NCBI GenBank assembly: GCA_037693485.1
Contig: CM075350.1
Location: 128,214,001 to 128,278,000 of the forward strand
Source of the DNA: Kitagawia praeruptora
Taxonomy: Eukaryota; Streptophyta; Magnoliopsida; Apiales; Apiaceae
Direction: 5' to 3'
Length of the DNA: 64,000 nucleotides
Positions 44,833-56,259 of the stretch are shown in pieces (the stretch's first letter is position 1; every line of letters starts with the position of its first letter). The notes beneath the pieces were generated by a model. That model worked only from the letters and a program-made list of their open reading frames with translations. It was not told the origin of the DNA and searched no databases. The position numbers and the translations under genes were made by a program.

Positions 44833-47800
44833 ATGTCGCAGAAGCGACATCAACCTTTGTTGCAAGAAGACGATGGTTGTAGCTCTGATGATATGCGCCG
44901 CAAATCTCCTAGAAAGTCAGCTCTCTCTCTCTCTCTCCCAGTCTCTCTCTCTCTCTCTCCCAGTCTCTCTCTCTCTCCCAGTCTCTCTCTCCCTCCCCCT
45001 CTGTCTCCCACTCTCTCTCTTTCTCCCACTCCCTCTCTCTCTCCCTCCCACTCTCTCTCCCTCCCACTCTCTCTCTCTCCCTCCCACTCTCTCTCTCTCC
45101 CCCCCCCTCTCTCTCTCTCTATATCTCCCTTGTTTCATGATTGTACTAGTAAATATACTTTTGGTTTCTTTGATTGTGGAATTGTTAATTTCAACTTAAA
45201 ATTAATGTATATGTGTAAATTTATTGTTATAGTGCAATGCGCGAAGTGATGAAGTTTCGAAACCTTCAGAAACATATTATGCCACAATTGGAGCCCTTGA
45301 TCAGGAAAATTGTGAGTTCAGCATACCTCACTGTCACAGTCTCACTCACTCATTTTGTATCGTAAATTAACTAATTGAAGTCTACACTTGTAATTAACTA
45401 ATTTGAGAGTGTAGTTTTACATGATTTGTTCTTGTTCTGTTACATAATTGAGATAATTTACTTCTTGAGGTGTTACTACTAATGAGCCATTTGGTTAAGC
45501 ACGACCGAAATGAGGTAGGAATGGAATGAAAGCTTCTGAACGAAATTGAAGGCGGAAGGAATGGATGTAAACAAATTAAAAGACGCTGAGTAGGAATAGA
45601 AAGTCTATTAAGTAAAAGTTTGGAATGAAAGTGGGAAAATTTGGTTCATGATGTGTTCTTTGAACAAAATGAGTAGGGAAAAGAAGTCTATCTCAGATTG
45701 GTGAGATTGAGTATTAGTTTAAATTTGGAAAAATGAAATGGATGAATAACTGAAATTTATATATCTTTATCCACAAAATATTACAAATTCATTTCATTCC
45801 CATCCTATTTCATTCTTTCAAACTGAGAGTAAAAATCTAATCTTTTGAGTCAACTAATGAAGGAACAGTTAATCCTCAGTATGTAATTTAACCAAAAAAA
45901 AAAAGTTTGCCCTGTTACACTTATAAGTAATAATGAAATGAATAAACTTTTTCTGTTGCACTAGTTATTGAATGGACTATATACTTACTCAATGGCTTAT
46001 GTTTTAATCAGCATGAAATGTAAGTGCCAACCAGAATTGTTGGAGATAATGGGTACTCATCAAGTAGAACTGCATCTTTTACTCTTTTCTAAAAATGGGT
46101 GTCAATGTCATGCCTGATTTACCTTGACAATATGCTAATGCAAACATTCTCTGGTTTCTGTGTGCGTTTTTCCTGCAATTCATGCACACTTAATTGTGGA
46201 ACAGTATTTAACCGCTGATTTTGTAAAGACTTGCTAGTAGCTGGTTCTGTGAGTTGTTGCTGGTTATATAAGCTGTTTGTAAGTTTGTTGCTCATCTGTG
46301 ACTGTTGGGGTGCAGGTCAAAGAGGAAGTTGATTTGGCTGTGAGAAGGCACATGAACAGTATGAACTGGTACACATAATAGTAATTTTAGAGTCTGACAC
46401 TAATAATTCACTTAATGGGGAGAGTGTCGTATGTAAGAATCAGTTTTTACTTGATACGTATACTTCTACCTTCCTTGTTTAGGGACTCTTCTAGTGAGGA
46501 GATGCAACCTCCTGACTCAAAGAACTTACAATTACAATTCTTAGAGAGTATCTCACTTCCAGTATTTACCGGATCTCGTATTGAAGGAGATCAAGGCAGT
46601 TCCATGAAAGTAGCTTTAGTTGATGCTGTATCCGGGCAGGTTCTTACTAGAGGACCTACATCCTCGGCAAATGTTGAAATTGTTGTTCTTGAGGGTGACT
46701 TTGATGGTAATGAAGGTGAGAACTGGACAACTGAGGATTTCAAAAATAACCTTGTCAAGGAGAGGGCAGGGAAAAAGACTCTTCTTACTGGGGATGCATT
46801 ACTGACTCTTCAAAATGGGGTTGGTTTAGTTGGCGAGATTTTTTTTACAGATAATTCAAGCTGGACAAGAAGCCGCAAGTTCAGGTTGGGGGCAAGAGTT
46901 GTGGATGCTAATAATGGAATTAGAATAAGAGAAGCAAAGACAGAGTCATTCATTGTCAGGGATCACCGTGGAGAATGTTAGTATTTTAACCCTCATCATA
47001 TTCTTATTTCCATAATAACTACTCATCGCCCTTTTTGATTTTTGTTTCATATAACAATTTGATAATCTTGACAATAAAAATGGCCGTACCCGCTGCAAAG
47101 AGTTTGAAGAAAAATGAAGTAAATAACAAGTCAATATTCTTAAAGATAATTATGGGAGTTAATTTTGGAATACAATTGCTTGTGATTTGGTTCTTTGGCT
47201 ATTGTATATCCCTGTTTTACATTTACTAATTTCTGGATGCGACAGACCCGTGAAGTTTTAAAATGTTGACTTTAGTCACGTCTTACTGACTTATATGCTG
47301 TTACATTTAGAAGAATACTTGATTGGTAAACCCGCAACAGAAAATATGTTAAACCTGTACAGTATAAGGTTATATAGCTGAATACAAATACCAATGCATT
47401 CTTTGTTCGTCTTTTTGCAGTATATAAGAAACATCATCCCCCATGTCTATCAGATGAGGTTTGGCGGCTGGAGAAGATCAGCAAAGACGGGGCTTTTCAC
47501 AAACGTTTGAGTGCAGAAAATGTTAAGACTGTCAAGGATTTTTTGACCTTACTCTTTCTTGACCCTGCAAAGTTACGTGATGTAAGAATTTGCATTCCAT
47601 CTAGTTTTACAATTATATAGTGAAGTGTGATGATGTACTAGTAGTCTAGTATATTTTGTTCAAAAAATGTTGAAAGGTCAATGACCACCCTTGCTGTGGC
47701 AAAACAAATACCAGTTCTATTAGAAACTCTTTTTTTCCTTCTAATTTGTGCATGAGTGAACCACTTTTGAGGCATATGTTCTGGATAAATTTAATTTCTA

Positions 47801-48933
47801 AAAGCTACAGTTAACAAATGTGGTTCTAGAGTTATATGTGATCTTTGGCAGATTGTCTTTATTTGCTTAACACCATAATGAATAATCTTCATGATTCTAA
47901 TGCCATTTACTTATTAAACAAAATGAAGCATCCTATTGGCAGGGTGGGAGAGGGGGGGGGGGATCAGTTTTTGGGTGTTTAAAAGTAATTTTTATACTGC
48001 TCCTGCAGATCCTCGGTGCGGGAATGTCTGCTAAAATGTGGGAAGTTACTGTTGATCATGCTAGGACATGTGAACTTGGTAGGAAAGTACATCTGTACTG
48101 GCACACGGCCGAGAAAAAGACTGCTGTGGTCTTCAATGTTGTAGGACAAGTGATGGGAATGCTTTTAGAATGTCAATTTGTTCCTTCTGATAAGCTATCT
48201 GAAACAGAATTGGTAAGCCCGTGTTTCCTTTATAATGCAAACACCTCAGTGATGCTTGTTAAATTAATACCTTTTTTGTGTGTGTGGATGCACTAGTGTT
48301 ATACTAACCCTTCACAATACACATTGTCTTTAGGCTGAAGCCCAACGTTTGGTAATATTAGCATTCAAACAGTGGGAGGAAGTAACCTCTTATGATGATG
48401 AGACCTTTCTTGTTGATGGATTTTCGTTGTTATCCAATGTTTATCACCCTACAAACTCATCAGCAATGGCTGAGAGTTCTAATGTCATTGATATTTCATC
48501 TCTCGAGAGAATTAGCATTGATTATCCACAACAAGATACCTCTACTCCAAATATAATGCCATCTATTTATTCCACTGGTTGCTCTAGTACCATTGATGAG
48601 TATGGCATACATCTTCTTGAATCCATAAATTCAAGGTTTGACCAACCTATGATTTTCCCAAATCGGGCCACAGAATCCTTTATCTCTGACCCCGAACCTT
48701 TCACTCCGGCCCCATGTGATGAACATCTACAGTATCTTGACACTGATTTCTCTCTTCAGAGTGCAAGTCTTGGATCACAATCCGATCAACTTGGCATGGT
48801 TGACGGTTTCATGTATGCTCATTCTGCAGCGGCTGTTGCCATTGTCAAAGCTCACAGGAGATGGATAATTCTCTTCAGTGTTCTTAGGTGGTTCTCAATA
48901 TTGAGGATTGTGGCAAAGAAATCCACGTTGTAG
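44833..48933 (+). CDS. CBP60-family calmodulin-binding protein
   Basis: Seven exons: 44833-44915, 45233-45311, 46316-46368, 46483-46976, 47421-47581, 48009-48212, 48334-48933. All have GT-AG borders and consistent phases and give 557 aa. The conserved CBP60 core runs from MREVMKFRNLQKHIMPQLEPLIRKI and VKEEVDLAV through LQLQFLESISLPVFTG, EIVVLEGDFDG, VGEIFFTDNSSWTRSRKFRLGARV, FIVRDHRGELYKKHHPP, VWRLEKISKDGAFHKRL and GAGMSAKMWEVTVDHARTC to VILAFKQWEEVTSYDDETFL. The C-terminus ends in a basic amphipathic segment (AHRRWIILFSVLRWFSILRI), the probable calmodulin-binding helix of group a-f members. The family comprises plant nuclear DNA-binding regulators of immunity and stress responses. Exon 1 encodes 28 residues and rests on splice-site reading only; the rest is secure. 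I cannot assign a member letter. Confidence 0.92.
44920..45125 (+). repeat. (CT)n-rich microsatellite in CBP60 intron 1
   Basis: About 200 bp of interrupted CT repeats (TCTCTCTCCCAGTCTC-type blocks) start four bases after the 5' splice site and occupy two-thirds of the 317-bp intron. The open frames across it, with Ser-Leu repeats, are artefacts of the repeat. Confidence 0.9.
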
Positions 48934-49550
48934 GACAAGTAACAAAGCATGTCAGAAAAAGTTCATTCAGATCATAAATGCAAACCTTGATCCTTCCCGA
49001 CTAGATAAAAGGCGTGCGGTTTTTTGAGAGAGAGTTCTAGGTGTATATATAGACTGCCAGTTCATATGCAAGCTTTGTACTAATGGAATTGTCGGGACTT
49101 ATCTCTTTGAACTACATTGTGATTTAATTGCAACCTTAGCTTCGCTTGCTATTATAAGAATAAGCTGTGATTTCTAGGTGCTGTTTGGCTGGACTTAAAA
49201 TAAGTCGTTATGACTTATTTTTGGGTAAAAATTTCATATTTTTTTAATTTTTTTTATACAAGTATTTAATGTATGTTTGAGATTTCATAAATTACAAAAG
49301 AAAATTATTTTTTTCAGAAAAAAGTTAAAAATCTTAGCTTATTTCTTAAAATAAGTTTAACTTTTTTGAAAAATTAACTTACTCAAATAGGATCCCATTA
49401 ATTGCACAAGGGTATGTACTTTTCATTGCGCAAGCTCAGAATACTAGAATAGGGTGCATTCCCTCAAAAAAAAAAAAGAAAAAAGAATAGGGTGCATTCT
49501 CCATGCTTTCAAGTTTCCAATAACGAGGGGATTTATCTAGCAGTTTCAAC
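48934..49550 (+). other. CBP60 3' region with a possible MITE
   Basis: The CBP60 3' UTR probably reaches about 49150. 49180-49400 has complementary-looking margins (TGTTTGGCTGGACTTAAAATAAGT and AAAATAAG...ACTCAAATAGG) and may be a small degenerate MITE; no target duplication was found. An A-rich run is at 49467-49486. Confidence 0.35.
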
Positions 49551-50291
49551 TAGACCTGTCAATTCATCCGTGTCGTGTACTTACGTGTTGTGTACTTTTA
49601 TGTACTTAAATGCTAAACCCAAAACCACCCGTTTAGGGGTTCGTGTCATTTCGTGTTCGTGTACTTTCGTTTCGTGTACGTTTCGTGTCGTGTTTCGTGT
49701 CATTTTAATTAATAATAAAAATAAACATAAATATATAAATATATTAAAATATTTCAATTTTCGATAATATTTTTGCAAATATATATTAAAAATGTATTTT
49801 TACATAGTATTTATAAATAATATTATAAATTTATGTATAATCATAAATATAAATGTTAAATGTCTAATAAAAATATTAAAATATCTAATATGTTATACCA
49901 ATAAAACAAGACAGTTAATTGAGAGACGAGAGAGATAAGGGAGATAAGAGAGATGGAGATTGAGATAAGGAGGGAGAGAGAGAGATATATGGGAGAGACG
50001 AGAGATTGAAAGAGATGTTTGAGAGAGAGTCTTGACAATTTGACTTACTTGTATATTATTGTTAAAAAAATTATATATATATATATATATATAGAGTAGG
50101 GTTCTAGGGAGAACCACCTTATCAAGAGAACTAAGAGATCCAATATAAGACCGTTGATTAATATGATTTATTATTAATAAAAAAATCTGATATTCCGGTG
50201 GCAATTTTGTGAATACATTAAAGTTTGAGGATAAAAATTCTACACTATTAAGTAAGAATATTTCACATAAAATCTTTCACGATTAGTTTGT

Positions 50292-50447
50292 TTTACAGAA
50301 TCTTTTCAGATGCAAACATATATAATCACCTTCTAATTGAAAGATTTCACGATTTTCTCAAATATGGAATTTACAGAATCTTTTCAGATGGAAACATATA
50401 TAATCACCTTCTAATTGAAAGATTTCACGATTTTCTCAAATATGGAA
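50292..50447 (+). repeat. 78-bp tandem duplication
   Basis: Two nearly identical units, 50292-50369 and 50370-50447, beginning TTTACAGAATCTTTTCAGAT. Confidence 0.9.
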
Positions 50448-51074
50448 ATTAAATCAGTCAGAATAATTCTCTCAATATGGAAACATAGTTGTGATATATT
50501 ATCGAGGTATCTAGGTATATTTTAATAGCTCGAAGAAGAAATCGCAGAATGAAAAAATGGAGAACGCACTGCCATGAATGAGTACGTAATGAATGAGTAC
50601 GTAGCTAATATCTTATGATAATATTCTTTTAGCTAATATCGTATGTTTTATATGTATATATTGTGTTCATCTACAAAGCACTTTCTGTATATTAGAGATT
50701 CTTTTACGTGTTCGGCCTAGTGTTTAATCTATACGTGAGTTTCTCTTACGTGTTTTCATATGTATTTATGCAAACATGGTTTAATTGTTCATCAGGATGT
50801 CGTAGCTTCTACAAACAAGGTTTAAGGTTTAAGATGATTACATCGCTTTCAGAATCTCAGCACAAGTGGGTTATCGGTACGGGGCGTTGAATTCTTGTTA
50901 CTGTCAACATAAATATCCTGCAAATCTTTGTTATTTAACATATGTTTTTTGAAAGACTCAAGCTTGCGATAGCTAGAACAATACAATGGAGAGGACATGG
51001 CATACATTCTACGCCAGTCTAGCATTTCATCATTGTCTTCTAAATTTGCTATGAATGATTTGGGCCAACTAAGC

Positions 51075-51240
51075 TATTCTTTGGGTATTGCAGTCACTCG
51101 ACATGTAGGGGCTGTATTTTAGTCAAAGAAAATTTGTTGATGAAATTATTGACAGAGCTGGCATGACCTCGCACTCGTGTATGCCTGTTGCGACGTTGAT
51201 TGATACAAAAGTTAAACTGAGTGCATCATTACTCATTAGG
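51075..51240 (+). pseudogene. fragment of a copia reverse transcriptase region
   Basis: In shifting frames the sequence reads YSLGIAVTRHVGAVF, then QRKFVDEIIDRAGMTS, then TLIDTKVKLSAS. This is the stretch downstream of the copia RT catalytic motif. It has at least one stop and a frameshift. It is unrelated in detail to the intact copia element at 30677 and is the only protein relic in the 10.5-kb element that I recognise. Confidence 0.65.
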
Positions 51241-51338
51241 ATGTCCATATAAAGATCCAACACATTTATCGCCATAAATTTCATATGCTATACAACAGGT
51301 TTGCTTGCACTCAGTACTAAGAAGAATAACTCCAGGAA

Positions 51339-51804
51339 TTTGCGTATGCCTTTGCTTTTGTTATGACTACCAAACTGGTCACCTGGTGCTACTGAACAGC
51401 AAATGATTAAAGTTGGAAACCCATTGCAAACTTGTATTATAAAAGTTTCTGGTTCAGTTTAAATGTACGTATCATCTAACTTTGTTGGATCACATAGGGC
51501 AACGGGAACAAGTCCATAACATGTAATTTCAAGAAGTATGCCTCCGTCCTAAAATAAGCAAAAAAAGGGATGTAGCCTTTTGTTAATGTATGTTGCTTCT
51601 CTTCCTGCACCTTTTGTGGTTTGATATTTGTTTAATGTTCGTGGTAATTTGTTTAACAAGTCCATGAATTTGAATTTCAGTATATCTTTGCTCTTGTCGT
51701 GACTGTCAAAGAGGTCATATATATGCTACTGAACATCAAATGAGAACCTTAAAGTTGAAAACACATTGCAAATTACTTGTATTATGAAAGATTCTGGTTC
51801 CTTG
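51339..51804 (+). repeat. dispersed direct repeat pair, about 125 bp each
   Basis: 51339-51461 and 51675-51804 share TTTGC.TTTGTC/TATGACT, GCTACTGAACA.CAAATGA, AAAGTTG.AAAC.CATTGCAAA and CTTGTATTAT.AAAG.TTCTGGTTC, about three-quarters identical by eye. Origin unknown. Confidence 0.6.
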
Positions 51805-51839
51805 TTTATTGATCTCAAAATTACCTAAAATATAAATTT

Positions 51840-52420
51840 ATTTTAGAATATATTTTGAATAAACTCTAATAAAAAATGTAACAAGCAATATCTACTTTCA
51901 CCCATAATTCTTTAAAATTAAAATTAAAAAATATTTGAAATAATTTTTTGTTATTTTCTTGAAATACCTTAAAGAATTTCAATAAAAAATACCTGTTAAA
52001 AAGTTAACAGAAAAATAATATCATCTCGAACACTTTAAAGAATCTTGTAGTATATTTAGATTAAAACACCTTAAAGAATCTCAATAAAAAATATATAAAG
52101 AAAGTTCAAAGAAAAAATATATCATGTCTAAACACTTTAAAGAATCTCAAAAAAAAATGTCTTCATAAACCTTAAATAATCTCAATAAAAAGTACATATA
52201 TAAAAAAATAATAGGAAAATTTATATTATCTTGAAATACTTTAAAAAATCTCAAAACAAATATATAAAAAAAGTTCACTTTTATAAAAATAAAATATAAA
52301 AACACTTTAATAAATTATTAAAAACACTTAACGAAATATTTAATGAATTAATAATAACAATTCAAAGAACCTTAAAATGGTATATTTCATATTATTCAAA
52401 ACACTTTAAAGAATCTCTAA
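51840..52420 (-). repeat. left array of CTTTAAAGAATCTCAA repeats
   Basis: About ten diverged copies of ACTTTAAAGAATCTCAAAA, for example at 52042, 52070, 52135 and 52403. The inverted counterpart is the right array at 58860-59500. Confidence 0.6.
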
Positions 52421-52448
52421 AAAGTAAAATAAAAAAAATCCCCTTACT

Positions 52449-52595
52449 TCACGAAGAGACAAGCTTCTTTTGCGTATTTTCAAAAAAAAAAAAAAAAACT
52501 TCTTTTACGTGTTTTATTACGAAGTGACAAGCTTCATTTACGTGTTTTATTACGAATAGACAAGCTTCTTTTATGTGTTTTATTACGTGTTTTAT
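52449..52595 (+). repeat. minisatellite with AGCTTC core
   Basis: Three units of the type CGAAG.GACAAGCTTCTTTT followed by ACGTGTTTTATTA. Confidence 0.7.
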
Positions 52596-52609
52596 CCTTA
52601 ATTATATTA

Positions 52610-52850
52610 TTATACTTAACAGAATCTTGAATAAATTATTAAGAACACTTAACAGAATCTTTAACAATTTAATTAAAACACTTAACGGTAACTTTAATAA
52701 ACTAGTAAAAAATTTAACGAAATCTTTAATAAATTAATGAAAACACTTAACAAAATATTTAATAAATTAATGAAAATACTTGATGAAATCTTTAATGAAT
52801 TAATAAAAACACTTAACATAACCTTTGATAAATTAATATAACACATATTA
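52610..52850 (+). repeat. array of ACACTTAACGAAATCTTTAA repeats
   Basis: About seven diverged copies of AAACACTTAAC.GAATCTTTAATAAATTA in direct orientation. Confidence 0.65.
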
Positions 52851-52959
52851 AAAAGTTTCAACTATAATAATTTTGAATTGTTCATTGAAAAATTGTTATG
52901 AAATATCTTAAAAAAATCAAAGATATAGTAAAAAATCGAAAAAACTCTAAATAAAACTA

Positions 52960-54360
52960 AAAAACACATAAGAGAATCTTAATGTATTACATAATATTTC
53001 TATATATTTATTTTTTCAAAAGAAAAATTATACATTTTTTTAAAAATTAAGTTACATGTAGAAATATTATAAAAGACACCAAAATTTTCTTACGTGTTTC
53101 AAATCAATATATCAGTTTAATTATTTTTATTATCTTTTTGAGATTACTTCGAGATTTTTTTTTGTCAGGAGACTCCTTCGAGAATTGTTTTAAAAGGCAT
53201 GCTATAAAAATTGAATTTTGATTTGGAAATTTATTATTTAAATTTTTTTAAATGTTTGATAAATTATTTATAGTGCTCTACTTGTACATACTATACCGAA
53301 ACTTATTTTATACCAATAGAATCTTTAATAGAATCTAAATGTAAATATCTAATAACATTATATATTATAATTTAAAATAATTAACAAAACACCTAAGAGA
53401 ATCTTGGTGTATACATAATATTTTTATATTTCTTTTCATAAAAAATTAAATTTTTCTTTTAAAATTAAGTTACATGTAAAAATATCATCTAATATACCAA
53501 GATTCTGTTGTGTGTTTCAATTATCAGTTTATTTCCTTTTACTATCTTTTTGATATTCGTTCGAGATTTGTTTTAAAAGGCAAGCTATAAAAAAATTTAA
53601 ATTACAATTCGAAAAAAATATTTTTAAATGTTCCATGAATTATTTATAATGTTGTACTTGTATATAACTATATTCAAAACTTTTTTAGATTAAAAAAATA
53701 TTTAAACGAATCTTAATATAAATATTTGATAAAGTAATATTATGATTTCAAATAATTAACAAAACACCTAAGAGAATCTCAGAAGTACATAATAGTTCTA
53801 TATATTTTTAAAAAAAAATAATTACACAATTTTTTTAAAATTTAAGTTACTTATAAATATATTATGTAATACACCAAGATTTTTTTATGTGTTCCCAATT
53901 AATAAAATCTAACTAAAACAAAAAAAACATTTAAGAGAATCTTGGTGTTGTAAATAATATTATTATATAATTATTTTTTCGAAAGAAAATTTATAAATTT
54001 CTTTTAAAATTAAGTTACATGTAGAAAATATTATAAAATGCACCAAGATTCTCTTACGTGTTTCAAATCAATATATCAATTTATTTTCTTTTATTATCTT
54101 TTTGAGATTTATTCGAGAATTAATTTAAAAAACATGCTATAAAAATTGAATTTTGATTTGGAAAAATTTTATTTAAAATTTCTTAAATGTTGGATAAATT
54201 ATTTATAGTGCTCTACTTGTATATAATTATACCGAAACTTATTTTATATCAATAAAATCTTTTAGTAGAATTTAAATATAAATATCTATAAAATTATGTT
54301 GTAATTTTAAAGTAATGAACAAAACACCTAAGAGAATCTTGGTATATTACATAATATTTT
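52960..54360 (-). repeat. left array of hairpin units (AGAGAATCTTGGTGTA motif)
   Basis: Each unit starts AACACCTAAGAGAATCTTGG, continues TGTATTACATAATATTT, and about 70 bases later gives the reverse complement (AAATATTAT, ACACCAAGATTCTCTTACGT), so a unit of about 140 bp can fold into one hairpin. Copies start near 52963, 53384, 53758, 53924 and 54317 (the last is half). Most are separated by a conserved spacer of about 270 bp that itself contains GTGCTCTACTTGTA and TTTTTGAGAT. Confidence 0.75.
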
Positions 54361-55640
54361 TATTTATAAATAATATTTATTTTATGATCTAACGGTTCTT
54401 ATTTATTATTAAAACCGTATTTGTTTATTAGTAGAACTATTTTCAAATAATAATAAGGGTATTTCGATAATTAAAACGAAATAGAAGTAGATTTCATACA
54501 TCGAATAGAATTTTCAACGTAAAAAAGTGGTCAATTTCTTCTCTCTTTTGCTTCTGCGTAGTTTAAATTGTAAAATAATTGTTAAGCTATCACTCAATTC
54601 AAGATTATTTTTCTAATTTCATGTGGGCTATAAAATTCTCCAAATCAAATTTTAAGAATTCAAAATAGAGCATAAATATTAAATTCAAGATAGAGTACAA
54701 ATATTAAATTGAACGTGTACGTAAAACCTTTTATATATATTAATTTTTTAACAACAATTTGATATGTAAATTAATAATATATAAAGATTTAAAAAAAATT
54801 AATAATACAATTATATATATTAAAAAAGAGTTTATAAAAATTGTGTCGGCGTATGAATGTACTTTGATTTTTTGCTTGATGGAAGGAATATTTATGAAAT
54901 ATATCCGGGATTCTAGTATGTGTTCTTTAAAGATTCTGCACAGTATTACCAATAAAAGACAATAGAGAGTTTAAAAAGGTTATCTGCATATTGTCGGGAT
55001 TTAGTGATAGGACATTTAAATAAATAAACAAGATTCTTTAATATCACGTTACATATTTACTTTGTTTCCGAAAATAACATTAAACTTCAACATATTATTT
55101 GATATATTACAAATTGATATTCTCGTATCAACGAGTGATTCCAGAAAAATATTAGAACCTTGATATTTAGACTGTTTTAATTGCGATAGATTAATATTCC
55201 TTTTAGTATTATGATGTTTGTTCTTTTAGAAATTTTGTAAAGAAAAAATTAATAAAATATTTTGATCAATAAGTTATTAGTTCATATTTACTAAAAAAAA
55301 TTTTTTTCAAGAAATATAAATAATAAAATATTGAATTGTAGTACAAAATTTAAATTGAAAATGTGTGATATGTTGCCATAATCAAACCTATCAATTGATT
55401 ACAATTTTAAGATTCATTAACGTTGATTTACTAATGAAACAACTTTCTATGATTTGACTTGATAATTGGATAGCGTTAGAAAATTTTAATTAATTGCATT
55501 AATAATCTAATTATGGAATTGGAAACGTGACAGATTGTGTATGTATATAAATATGTTTTGTATTTCATAATTCCCAAATTGTCCTTTTAGTGTAAAAAAG
55601 GAATAAAATCTTTATATAATGTGTGAAATCTAAGCCCTTC
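54361..55640. other. middle of the 10.5-kb element, AT-rich, no gene seen
   Basis: Contains an end-like stretch at about 54385 (TATGATCTAACGG), otherwise AT-rich sequence without motifs. Separates the two opposed arrays. Confidence 0.5.
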
Positions 55641-55650
55641 GATTATATTG

Positions 55651-55830
55651 TGAGAGAACTGAGAGACCACTTCTATATCCGTTGATTTGAATTTGATCTA
55701 ATGGCTGAGAAATTTTAATCATTAATTCAAAACAATTAACAATACTTCCATGTTTACAACAAAAGGACAGTTTTGGAATACAAGTATGGGAGGAAATCAT
55801 CAGCTATAATATTTGATATAAAGAACGTAT
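55651..55830 (+). repeat. internal end-like sequence of the same family
   Basis: TGTGAGAGAACTGAGAGACC, GATCTAATGGCTGAG, ACTTCCATGT, GGACAGTTTTGGAAT. It matches 19047-19220 at most positions, so it marks the start of another copy, truncated at its outer end. Confidence 0.6.
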
Positions 55831-56259
55831 AATTTATCAACAATCATATATATGATTTGCTTGAATTACTCGTTCATATATGTTCTTTCAGCAATCTAAA
55901 CATTACCATCAATCAATCTTGATTGATTCCAATCTCAGCACATTTAATTATTATTTTTTTTGGATATTTGAAGATCTTCTTTTATTTGGAAACAATATAT
56001 TGCTTAAGTCAATAAAATTAGTAACTATAATCATAGATCTTTCTGAATTCACACACGTTGAGCTCTATTTGAGTTTGGTCTATTGTAAGCTATAATTACT
56101 ATATCACTACTTTGAATTTACAAGAAGCTATTATTTATGGGATTAATATTTATTGAAAAGCATTTTTTATTTAGAAAAAAAATTCTTCACATTTATTATA
56201 CTAGTTGAGATTTTTTAAATTTAAAAGAAATGTTTAGTTTTCTTTTATCGAAAAATGCA

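Noticed and set aside
44833..45249. Long frame with Ser-Leu-Ser repeats
   Set aside because: Only the first 28 codons (exon 1 of CBP60) are plausible; the rest is read-through of the CT microsatellite in intron 1.
47035..47229. Small hydrophobic frame in CBP60 intron 4
   Set aside because: Intronic, no start context or homologue recognised.
51541..51580. Further Stowaway MITE (GCCTCCGTCCTAAAATAAG)
   Set aside because: Only one end-like stretch; no partner end or TA duplication found.
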